A stretch of 5,951 bases of DNA from UBA12026 sp035291405 (GTDB taxonomy: Bacteria; Patescibacteriota; Microgenomatia; UBA8517): positions 1 through 5,951 of the forward strand of contig DATDSD010000052.1 in assembly GCA_035291405.1 (NCBI GenBank). Reading direction: 5' to 3'. How positions within the stretch are numbered: position 1 is the first letter of the stretch; each line of letters opens with the position of its first letter. Below the pieces are notes generated by a model. It saw only the letters and a list, made by a program, of their open reading frames with translations. It was not told the DNA's origin and ran no database searches. This document shows positions 1 to 5,513 of this stretch, in pieces. The position numbers and the translations under genes were made by a program.

Positions 1-1
1 T

Positions 2-385
2 GAAAGTTATTTTCAAATGTATAAAGAGATACAAAATTTGCCCAAGGTAAAAGGAGAACCTGTCCAAAAGATTAATGGTGAAGTTTTATTTACCTTTTTA
101 AATCCCCTTGCTACTTCACATGATCAAAAGAAAGGTTATGCATTAGTCAGAAATGTAGGACAAAGTATCTGGAACAAACAAGTTGTTGAGTTAAGAGTTT
201 CAAATAATAATTTTGAAGTTAAAGATATCGAACTTAATAGTTTGTCCCCTATTTCATCAGGACTGTTGGTTTACACACTTAAGTTTCCTCAAATTCCAGA
301 TTTTTATGAATTAAACATAGGTTTTTATGTAAACAATCAAAAAATTGGAGATATTTACAATGGTAAAATAATTACATTTCCTTAA
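2..385 (+). CDS. 3' end of an unidentified protein, possibly ending in an Ig-like (NBR1-type) domain
   Basis: The frame is open from the window edge to a TAA stop at 383-385, giving 127 visible residues. An ATG at 17 exists, but no ribosome binding site precedes it and the frame is open upstream. I therefore read this as the C-terminal part of a longer protein rather than a complete small gene. The segment is rich in alternating hydrophobic residues, as expected for beta strands, and has no cysteine and no membrane helix. Visible residues 50-58 (RNVGQSIWN) and 84-106, with a Ser-Gly turn, an FPQIPDFYEL stretch and a final ITFP strand, recall the Ig-like domain named after NBR1. That family has an N-x-G-x-x-x-W start, a proline-containing strand and a Y-x-h-x-h pattern. 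This resemblance is by eye and weak. The function is unknown. The gene is followed 46 bp later by a tRNA gene on the same strand. Confidence 0.6.
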   Translation, partial: ESYFQMYKEIQNLPKVKGEPVQKINGEVLFTFLNPLATSHDQKKGYALVRNVGQSIWNKQVVELRVSNNNFEVKDIELNSLSPISSGLLVYTLKFPQIPDFYELNIGFYVNNQKIGDIYNGKIITFP

Positions 386-399
386 AAGTAAAGCATTAA

Positions 400-416
400 T
401 TATCAATTTTTGATAA
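400..416. repeat. 7-bp perfect inverted repeat overlapping the tRNA promoter
   Basis: TTATCAA (400-406) and TTGATAA (410-416) are perfect inverted copies separated by TTT. The element lies 14 bp after the stop codon of the upstream gene and overlaps the candidate -10 box of the tRNA gene. It has only one G-C pair per arm and no U-tract, so it is a poor terminator. It may be an operator-like site or chance in AT-rich DNA. Confidence 0.35.
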
Positions 417-419
417 AAT
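411..419 (+). promoter_or_regulatory. Candidate extended -10 promoter of tRNA-Lys
   Basis: The sequence TGATAAAAT combines an extended -10 TG (411-412) with the hexamer TAAAAT (414-419), which matches TATAAT at five of six positions. Transcription would start near 426, about 6 nt before the mature tRNA 5' end. No convincing -35 box is visible about 17 bp upstream, which fits an extended -10 promoter. AT-rich DNA produces such matches often, so this is tentative. Confidence 0.35.
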
Positions 420-431
420 ACATATGTTTAA

Positions 432-503
432 GGGCCCATAGCTCAGTGGTAGAGCAATTCCCTCTTAAGGAAAAGGTCGATGGTTCGAATCCATCTGGGC
501 TCA
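432..503 (+). tRNA. tRNA-Lys (anticodon CTT)
   Basis: A complete 72-nt cloverleaf can be folded by hand. The acceptor stem pairs 432-438 (GGGCCCA) with 496-502 (TGGGCTC), including one G-U pair. The D arm has GCTC (441-444) pairing with GAGC (452-455) around an AGTGGTA loop. The anticodon loop is CTCTTAA (462-468), with U33 at 463 and anticodon CTT at 464-466, which reads the lysine codon AAG. The T arm has GATGG (479-483) and CCATC (491-495) around TTCGAAT. The discriminator is A503. The next bases are CAA, so CCA is not encoded and must be added after transcription. The outermost anticodon-stem pair (457:473) is an A:A mismatch; the other four pairs are sound. The short variable region (474-478) rules out a leucine tRNA. 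Confidence 0.95.
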
Positions 504-544
504 CAATTTATATAATATTGTATATTTAAGAATAATTTTTACCA

Positions 545-564
545 ACAACTAAAAGTAAAGTTGT
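545..564. repeat. Small hairpin in the convergent intergenic gap
   Basis: ACAACT (545-550) pairs with AGTTGT (559-564) across an 8-nt A-rich loop. It lies between the tRNA end and the stop codon of the convergent large gene. Neither strand has a clean T-run directly after the stem, so it is not a convincing intrinsic terminator. It could still mark the 3' end of the large leftward transcript, whose stop codon is only 4 bp away. The rest of 504-568 is AT-rich sequence with no gene. Confidence 0.3.
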
Positions 565-568
565 AGAT

Positions 569-3500
569 TCACTGAAAAGAAAATGCTTGTTGAAGTTTGG
601 AAAAACAAGCTTGAAAAAAATTCTTCAAATTGTCCGTGGCATCAATAATAAAGGTTTTAATCTTGGTAAATAAAGTATTAACGTTACGAGTTAGAGGAGC
701 AGATGAATCATTCTGATCACTGTCTAACTCAGTCTCAATTACGGGATCTGCAATATCCTCACCATTGGTTACAACAATAGTAGTGGAAGTTGAGAGGGTA
801 TTACCAGCTAAATCTGTAGCAGTTATTTTAAAAACATATGATCCGTCAGCTAAAACAACAGGAGAACTCCAAAACCAATTACCTTGACTATTAACGATAG
901 ATGTCTTGGTAGATTTAACACCATTAACTGTAACCGAGATGGTCGCGCCTGCCTCACTTTGACCTTCAAGATAAGGGGTTGAGTCATTGGTGGTCCAGTC
1001 TGTGATGGGAGTAAGATAAACGGTTGTTAGAGTATCAAGAATTGTAGATGATTGATAAGTGGTCTCATTACCGGCACTGTCTCTATAACGGACATAGATT
1101 GTCTTTTTTCCATCTCCTGCTGATAAGTACCAAGATTTTGAGGTGGCGTATGTTTCCCAGCTAGCATTCACAAAGTTTGGATCTTCTGAAATCATCATTC
1201 CAGTAATAGTGGTTAGAGAATCGCTAGCGTCAAGTGACAAGGTGACGTTACGCTTTGTATTGTATCCATTATTAGTAGAACTACTTATACTGATTCCGCC
1301 ATACGGTCCTCCGGTGTCTAAAGTTGTGCTCGCAGAAAGAACAGATCCTTCATAATTGGCGTAATCCAAATATTTTACATAGACGGTCTTTGTACCATCT
1401 CCACTAGGAAGTTCCAAAGCCTTGCTAGTTGAAAATGTTTCCCAACTAGCTCCAGAAAAATCACTATTTGTAGAAATAATCATTTCTTTGGCATCACTTG
1501 CGGTTAAACTTAGGCTGATACTTCTTGATGTGGTTGGTGAATTGATAGAAATTGAGGTGTTTTGAGGACCTGTGGGAATCATTAGAACACGACCATTTAA
1601 ATTATCACTAAGATACAGATTACCATTGTAAAAAGTCATATAGGAAGGTTCTCGAAATCTAGTTGAACTTATATGATCTTCGAAACTAGTAAAATCTGGC
1701 ACACCTATAACAAAATCGGCAACTTTAAAATCTGTTGTGGGAAATGTATTCCATCCTAAAACACGATTATTGCCTGAATCTGATACAAATAATCTCTCAT
1801 TATTATCACTATAAGCGAAACCAGGATAAGATAGACTTGATGAGCCTCTACCCCCATTATTAGCTATATTTTCACTCATGTCAGGTTGACCAATAACAGT
1901 ATCTGCATCCTTTTGATCTGTGGTGGGGATAGAATTCCAAATTAATACACGACTGTTGAATGTATCACTAACGAGAAATTTTCCATTAATTACCACGGCA
2001 GCTTTGGGATAAGATAAACTGTGTGCACTTACTCCCCCATTATTACTCGTCTTACTTGACATGTCAGGTTGACCAATAACAGTATCTGCATCCTTTTGAT
2101 CTGTGGTGGGGATAGAATTCCAAATTAATACACGATGGTTAAAAGTATCGGTAACAATTAATTTCGAATCCATACAACTAACATCCCATGGGTAATTTAA
2201 ACTGTGAGCACTTGTTCCACCATTATTTACGGTATTACTAAACATATCAGGCTGTCCCAATACAACGCTAGCACTAGCATTGTTTGATGTGGGAAAAGTA
2301 TTAAAAATTAATACCCTACTATTGCCATAATCAGCAATTATTAACTTGCCAGAACAAACAACGGCACTTTGGGGCGTCTTTAGACTTGAACTACTTAAAC
2401 CACCGTAATTAGCCGAAATCCCAGAGGTGTCAGCCTGACCTATAACTACATCTGGGGTGATCAAGGTGTTCGAAGTTGGGGCTGTATTCCAAATTAAAAC
2501 TCTATTATTAGCATTATCTATAACAATCATTTTGCCTTGATAGATATAGACAGAATTAACTAACCCCAAAGTATCACTACCACCACTATTTTGGATACTC
2601 GAACTCATATCAGTTTGACCAATAACTACATTGGCATCTTTTTGGTTGATATCTGGAATAGTATTCCAAATAAGTATTCGATAGTTTGTGTAATCGGCAA
2701 CAAGTAATTTGTTATTAATAACTACAATATCAGTAGGTGAATATAAGCTATGGGAACCTATCCCACCATTATTTGCAGTGTTTTCGTCCATGTCTGGTTG
2801 GCCAAGAACAAGGTCGGCGTCGGCTTGATCGGCAGAAGGAATAGTATCAAAAATTAATACTCTGTTGTTACCGGTATCGGCGATATAAAGTTGTCCTTCA
2901 TGTACAAAAATACCCCTAGGAACATTGAGAGTATGTGCTGCAAGTCCTCCGTTATTAGCAGTATTTCCACTTGTATTTGGTTGGCCGATGACAACATTGG
3001 CGTCCTTTTGACTAACGTCAGGTAGAGTGTTCCAAATTAATACGCGATTATTTGCTCGGTCAGATACGATCAATTTGGTTCCGCTTTGAAGAATTTTTAC
3101 GGGACCACTTAGACTGTGGGCTGAAACTCCGCCGTTGTTAACGGAATTGCTTGTAAAATTTGGTTGACCCAAAACAATATTGGCATCTGAGTTCGAGGTA
3201 GGAATAGTATTCCAAATCAAGACTCGGTTGTTGCTAGTATCTGCGACATATAAGCTTGTTCCATCAGAATAGGCATAGTTTGGCGAACTTAAAGAATGGG
3301 CAGATACCCCTCCATTATTGGCAGTATTGCTGACGAAATCCGGCTGACCCAAAACTACGTCTGGAGCTTGTGAATTGGAGGTGGGAATTGAGTTATAAAT
3401 AAGAACGCGGTTATTCCCAGTGTCAGCTATAAATAAACGTGTTCCATCAGAATAAACCCCACGTGGTCTATAAACAGAAGTCGAACTTAAACCATTGTTC

Positions 3501-3820
3501 GTTCCACTTTCACTAGTATTAGGTTGACCTAAAACAGAATCAAAGAATGTAAAACTACTTGTCGGAACTGAATTATAGATTAATGTTCTAGATGCTGAAT
3601 AATCAGTGAAATATACTTTATTTCCCACTCCGGCAATACTATATGTGCCAGTTAAGCCCTTGGCATAGGCACTATTGGTATTTAAGTCTGTTTGACCAAT
3701 TACGCTCATAGCAGAAGTGTCAAATTGGTCAATGGCTTGGACGGTCTGAAATAAAGGAAAAATAAAAAATCCAAGTAACATGCAAAGAATAATTGACAAA
3801 AATCTAATCCTGTTGTTCAC
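569..3820 (-). CDS. Large secreted NHL-repeat beta-propeller protein with Ig-like domains
   Basis: This is a 1083-residue exported protein, probably displayed on or released from the cell surface, where NHL propellers and Ig-like domains usually serve in protein or glycan binding. That role is inferred; no catalytic motif is visible. Order of parts: signal peptide (1-29); twelve NHL-like blades (about 36-750) carrying the recurring NNRVLIWN motif; two related beta-sandwich domains (757-836, 843-930) sharing an ASWET..TSK motif and GDG-KT-YV; a third, different Ig-like domain (934-1018) with the pattern ITDWTTNDSTPYLEG and a closing ATDLAGN; and an acidic linker with an amphipathic tail (1019-1083). 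There is no LPXTG motif and no terminal membrane helix. The start is GTG at 3818-3820: an in-frame TAA lies three codons upstream, and this start gives a normal basic n-region for the signal peptide. No clear Shine-Dalgarno is present, only GAAGAA directly against the start. The stop is TGA. The gene looks less AT-rich than its neighbours. Confidence 0.9.
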   Translation of the reverse strand: MNNRIRFLSIILCMLLGFFIFPLFQTVQAIDQFDTSAMSVIGQTDLNTNSAYAKGLTGTYSIAGVGNKVYFTDYSASRTLIYNSVPTSSFTFFDSVLGQPNTSESGTNNGLSSTSVYRPRGVYSDGTRLFIADTGNNRVLIYNSIPTSNSQAPDVVLGQPDFVSNTANNGGVSAHSLSSPNYAYSDGTSLYVADTSNNRVLIWNTIPTSNSDANIVLGQPNFTSNSVNNGGVSAHSLSGPVKILQSGTKLIVSDRANNRVLIWNTLPDVSQKDANVVIGQPNTSGNTANNGGLAAHTLNVPRGIFVHEGQLYIADTGNNRVLIFDTIPSADQADADLVLGQPDMDENTANNGGIGSHSLYSPTDIVVINNKLLVADYTNYRILIWNTIPDINQKDANVVIGQTDMSSSIQNSGGSDTLGLVNSVYIYQGKMIVIDNANNRVLIWNTAPTSNTLITPDVVIGQADTSGISANYGGLSSSSLKTPQSAVVCSGKLIIADYGNSRVLIFNTFPTSNNASASVVLGQPDMFSNTVNNGGTSAHSLNYPWDVSCMDSKLIVTDTFNHRVLIWNSIPTTDQKDADTVIGQPDMSSKTSNNGGVSAHSLSYPKAAVVINGKFLVSDTFNSRVLIWNSIPTTDQKDADTVIGQPDMSENIANNGGRGSSSLSYPGFAYSDNNERLFVSDSGNNRVLGWNTFPTTDFKVADFVIGVPDFTSFEDHISSTRFREPSYMTFYNGNLYLSDNLNGRVLMIPTGPQNTSISINSPTTSRSISLSLTASDAKEMIISTNSDFSGASWETFSTSKALELPSGDGTKTVYVKYLDYANYEGSVLSASTTLDTGGPYGGISISSSTNNGYNTKRNVTLSLDASDSLTTITGMMISEDPNFVNASWETYATSKSWYLSAGDGKKTIYVRYRDSAGNETTYQSSTILDTLTTVYLTPITDWTTNDSTPYLEGQSEAGATISVTVNGVKSTKTSIVNSQGNWFWSSPVVLADGSYVFKITATDLAGNTLSTSTTIVVTNGEDIADPVIETELDSDQNDSSAPLTRNVNTLFTKIKTFIIDATDNLKNFFQACFSKLQQAFSFQ
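767..1552 (-). other. Three Ig-like domains in the C-terminal third of the NHL protein
   Basis: Residues 757-836 and 843-930 are tandem copies of one domain type. Both run from an SIS/SIN start through an LSL-ASD strand, a MIS..-F..ASWET-(F/Y)-TSK segment and GDG.KT.YV.Y.D, to an ending S-T-LDT. Such domains are common in bacterial and archaeal surface proteins. Residues 934-1018 form a separate bacterial Ig-like unit (EGQSEAGATISVTVNG, then ADGSYVFKITATDLAGN), the type found in adhesins. They probably form a stalk that projects the propellers; this is inferred. Confidence 0.75.
1571..3715 (-). repeat. Twelve tandem NHL-like blades, about 61 residues (183 bp) each
   Basis: The N-[NSYHG]-R-[VI]-L motif or its equivalent begins at about residues 76, 136, 197, 257, 318, 379, 438, 500, 561, 622, 684 and 742, so the spacing is 58-62 residues. 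Each unit has an NHL core (P-x-x-hhx..G-x-L-h-h-A/S-D-x-x-N-N-R-V-L-I-W-N), then IPTSN or IPTTDQKDAD, then V-[IL]-GQPD, then a loop of the NTANNGG-SAHSL type. Textbook NHL blades are about 40-45 residues; the excess lies mainly in the GQPD-to-SAHSL segment. The first blade (SRTLIYN) and the last (NGRVLMIP) are the most divergent, as expected for end blades. NHL domains with known structure have six blades, so twelve suggest two propellers in tandem; that is inference. Confidence 0.88.
1877..2135 (-). repeat. Perfect 76-bp direct repeat between adjacent blades 9 and 10
   Basis: Bases 1877-1952 and 2060-2135 are identical over 76 bp and sit exactly 183 bp apart, which is one blade length. They encode the stretch from the NHL core RVLIWNSIP through TTDQKDAD to VIGQPDMS in both blades. 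Other blade pairs are similar in protein but visibly divergent in DNA, including at synonymous positions. This pair therefore looks like a recent duplication or gene-conversion event. Confidence 0.92.
3734..3820 (-). other. Sec-type signal peptide of the NHL protein
   Basis: Residues 1-29 show a short basic n-region (NNRIRF), a hydrophobic core from about residue 7 to 24 (LSIILCMLLGFFIF and onwards), and a c-region ending TVQA. Signal peptidase I cleavage is predicted between A29 and I30 by the small-x-small rule. Cys13 lies inside the core and not at a lipobox, so this is not a lipoprotein signal. Confidence 0.85.
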
Positions 3821-3828
3821 TTCTTCAG

Positions 3829-3855
3829 TTTATAATAACTACAATATGTTAGCAA
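3829..3855 (-). promoter_or_regulatory. Weak promoter candidate for the NHL protein gene
   Basis: On the - strand a TTGCTA (3850-3855) is followed 15 bp later by TATAAA (3829-3834). The spacing is shorter than the 17 bp optimum. The -10 box ends only 8 nt before the GTG start, so an mRNA from this promoter would be leaderless or nearly so, which agrees with the absent Shine-Dalgarno. The -35 candidate overlaps one arm of the adjacent palindrome. Confidence 0.25.
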
Positions 3856-3886
3856 TATCGTCTAAAAATATTTAGACGCTAATTGC
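3852..3886. repeat. Two-part hairpin between the glycosyltransferase and NHL genes
   Basis: The inner stem is a perfect 8-bp inverted repeat, CGTCTAAA (3859-3866) and TTTAGACG (3871-3878), with an AATA loop. An outer 5-bp stem, GCAAT (3852-3856) and ATTGC (3882-3886), encloses it across a small 2 x 3 internal loop. It begins 14 bp after the glycosyltransferase stop codon and lies 31 bp upstream of the NHL start. No T-run follows on either strand, so a factor-independent terminator is unlikely. A dyad operator or an mRNA-stabilising 3' hairpin fits better. Confidence 0.55.
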
Positions 3887-3900
3887 AACCACATTATTTG

Positions 3901-4626
3901 TTAATTTTTTGTTAAGTTAAAATTATTTTTAGTTTTATAAGAATAATTTTTACCTGAAACTTTAAAAATTGAAGATATTATCCAAAATAGTATTGTTTTT
4001 AAAAAACCTACTTCATCAAATCCCCTGGACGAATAATAGATAATCATTTTTTGATTAAAAAAACTTTTAACGTTCTTTAATTTCCAAAATTTTTTACTTA
4101 AAAACAAATCCTCACCAATATATGGATCGAAACCTCCAAGTCTTGAAAATACGTCACGTTTAATCACTAGGTTGTTACCAGGAAGAAAAAGCTTTCCTGA
4201 TATTATTTTAAGTAAGATAAGAGATGAATAAGCAAAAAAGGTATAAATGTTGTAATAAAACCTTTTGAATAAATTTTTGTGTGTAAAGACATTTAGACCA
4301 GCAATTGCAGTTACATCTTCTTTACCTAAAACTTCTCTGACCTCTGTTAGCCAATCATTCTTAAGTACCCCGTCAGCATCGATGAAACACAAATACGTCC
4401 CCTTGGCTTTAGATGCTCCTAAATTTCTGGCATTAGAAATACCTTTATTTTCTTCTTCAACTAAAATTACATTATTTTCCTTTACTGATTTTATTGTTTT
4501 GTCAGTACTACCATTATCAACAACAATTATTTCAAAATCCGAGCCTGCCTGTTTTTTAATTGAATTGATACATTTTAGGATGTATCTTTCTTCATTGAAT
4601 GTTGGAATAATAAAAGAAAATTTCAT
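3901..4626 (-). CDS. Family 2 (GT-A fold) glycosyltransferase
   Basis: This 241-residue protein probably transfers a sugar from a nucleotide-sugar donor to a lipid or cell-surface glycan acceptor at the cytoplasmic face of the membrane; donor and acceptor cannot be told. The N-terminal Rossmann-like half carries the GT2 hallmarks FSFIIPTFNEE (3-13), EIIVVDNGSTD (32-42), KGISNARNLGA (61-71) and the metal-binding DAD (83-85) in FIDADG. FLPGNNLVIKRDVF (147-160), GGFDP (164-168) and the acidic GED (171-173) form the acceptor and catalytic-base region. Hydrophobic stretches at about 123-145 and 207-222 may contact the membrane. I chose the ATG at 4624-4626 because GT2 proteins characteristically begin with this M-K-F-S-F-I-I-P pattern. 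A GTG at 4674 would add 16 basic residues and overlap the upstream gene. The nearest AGGA lies 17 nt upstream, too far for normal use. The stop is TAA. Confidence 0.9.
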   Translation of the reverse strand: MKFSFIIPTFNEERYILKCINSIKKQAGSDFEIIVVDNGSTDKTIKSVKENNVILVEEENKGISNARNLGASKAKGTYLCFIDADGVLKNDWLTEVREVLGKEDVTAIAGLNVFTHKNLFKRFYYNIYTFFAYSSLILLKIISGKLFLPGNNLVIKRDVFSRLGGFDPYIGEDLFLSKKFWKLKNVKSFFNQKMIIYYSSRGFDEVGFLKTILFWIISSIFKVSGKNYSYKTKNNFNLTKN

Positions 4627-4658
4627 TTTTAAATTAATATTATTCCTAACAAATTTTT

Positions 4659-5495
4659 TTACACTTTTTTCCACATTGCCCAGATGCCTGTTGAAAGAAT
4701 TCTTCCCCCAGATTGTTCTTTCAAAGTTAACTCCCCACTTGTAATTTCTCCGCCAAGTTTACTAAATTTTTCTTGAAGCATATTTTGCAAGGTAGTCGGG
4801 GAAGTAGAAATTGCATAGGCATTAATAATTACATACAAAGGATTATCACTTAAAAGTTTACTAACATTGTCAAGAAGACTGGGAAAGTCTTTAATAAAGG
4901 ACCATTTTTCTCCGTTGGGACCATGTCCGTATACTGGAGGATCCATAATTATTCCGTCATACTTTACACCTCTTTTAATTTCCCTTTGGACAAATTTAAG
5001 ACAATCTTCAGGTATGTACCTAATGGAAGACTTTTCTAAATTATTTAACTTCAAGTTTTCAATTAGCCACCCTATTGCAGGTCTTGAAGCATCAACATGG
5101 GTTACTTTAGCTCCTGCTTTTAGGCAAGAGACTGTAGCAACGCCGGTATAACCAAATAAATTTAAAATGTTTGAGTCTTTGGGAGTATTATTTAAAATTA
5201 AATCCCATTGCCAGTCTTGTTCGGGGAAAACCCCTACATGTTTAAATGGTGAAAGTTTAAGTAAAATTTTAATGTCATTATGATTAACTATCCAGCTTTC
5301 TGGAAAATTTGGTTTTGTTTCCCACCTTCCTTTATCTTCATGGGTTCTTACAAATTTACAATCTGCTTGGTCCCAACTACTATCTGGTAGTGTCTTTTGC
5401 CACAAAACTTCAGGATCTGGTCTATCAATTAGATACTGACCAAATTTTTCAAGTCGTCTTCCATTACCAGAATCAATTAATTCATAATCCGTCAT
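4659..5495 (-). CDS. Class I SAM-dependent methyltransferase (RlmI/COG1092-like)
   Basis: This 278-residue enzyme very likely methylates an RNA, probably 23S rRNA by family analogy; the exact base is not established. The N-terminus (YELIDSGNGRRLEKFG, then LIDRPDPEVLW) is characteristic of a compact group of COG1092 proteins that lack the PUA domain of E. coli RlmI. The Rossmann methyltransferase core follows: motif I with LNLFGYTGVAT (111-121) for SAM binding, the acidic strand end VDAS (134-137), an IPEDCLKF segment (161-168) and motif IV MDPPVYG (184-190), with Pro-Pro after the catalytic-site Asp. The C-terminus ends in a short strand, GIWAMWKKV. The length is normal for this subgroup and no motif is missing. 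The ATG start at 5493-5495 has only an A-rich GAA-like upstream site. It lies 18 bp after the upstream GTPase gene and 32 bp before the glycosyltransferase start, so co-transcription is likely. Confidence 0.87.
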   Translation of the reverse strand: MTDYELIDSGNGRRLEKFGQYLIDRPDPEVLWQKTLPDSSWDQADCKFVRTHEDKGRWETKPNFPESWIVNHNDIKILLKLSPFKHVGVFPEQDWQWDLILNNTPKDSNILNLFGYTGVATVSCLKAGAKVTHVDASRPAIGWLIENLKLNNLEKSSIRYIPEDCLKFVQREIKRGVKYDGIIMDPPVYGHGPNGEKWSFIKDFPSLLDNVSKLLSDNPLYVIINAYAISTSPTTLQNMLQEKFSKLGGEITSGELTLKEQSGGRILSTGIWAMWKKV

Positions 5496-5513
5496 ATAAA
5501 TATTCTTTTTATT

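Noticed and set aside
432..503. tRNA gene considered as an integration (att) site for a mobile element
   Set aside because: No integrase and no second copy of the tRNA 3' end was seen in the window, and the flanking genes give no sign of an inserted element.
504..540. Possible terminator after the tRNA (ACAAT/ATTGT arms at 503-507 and 517-521, T5 at 536-540)
   Set aside because: The arms have a single G-C pair each and the T-run is 15 nt away from the stem, so it does not meet the pattern of an intrinsic terminator.
559..571. TGA of the NHL gene considered as a sense codon (glycine code of Gracilibacteria/SR1)
   Set aside because: Reading through would add only nine further codons to the next TAA. 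All other genes are complete without in-frame TGA, so the standard code suffices.
1143..1355. A 70-codon open frame on the + strand inside the NHL gene
   Set aside because: It is antisense to the Ig-like domain coding sequence, and its protein shows no recognisable domain. The opposite strand has clear repeats and domain motifs.
1571..3715. The regularly spaced repeats considered as a CRISPR array or DNA satellite
   Set aside because: The 183-bp period is translated in one frame, the units are degenerate in DNA but conserved in protein, and there are no short identical repeats with unique spacers.
4265..4744. A 159-codon open frame on the + strand
   Set aside because: It lies opposite the glycosyltransferase, whose GT2 motifs are intact, and runs into the methyltransferase end. 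It has no motif of its own.
4867..5151. A 94-codon open frame on the + strand
   Set aside because: It is antisense to the SAM-binding and DPP motifs of the methyltransferase and is not a credible gene.
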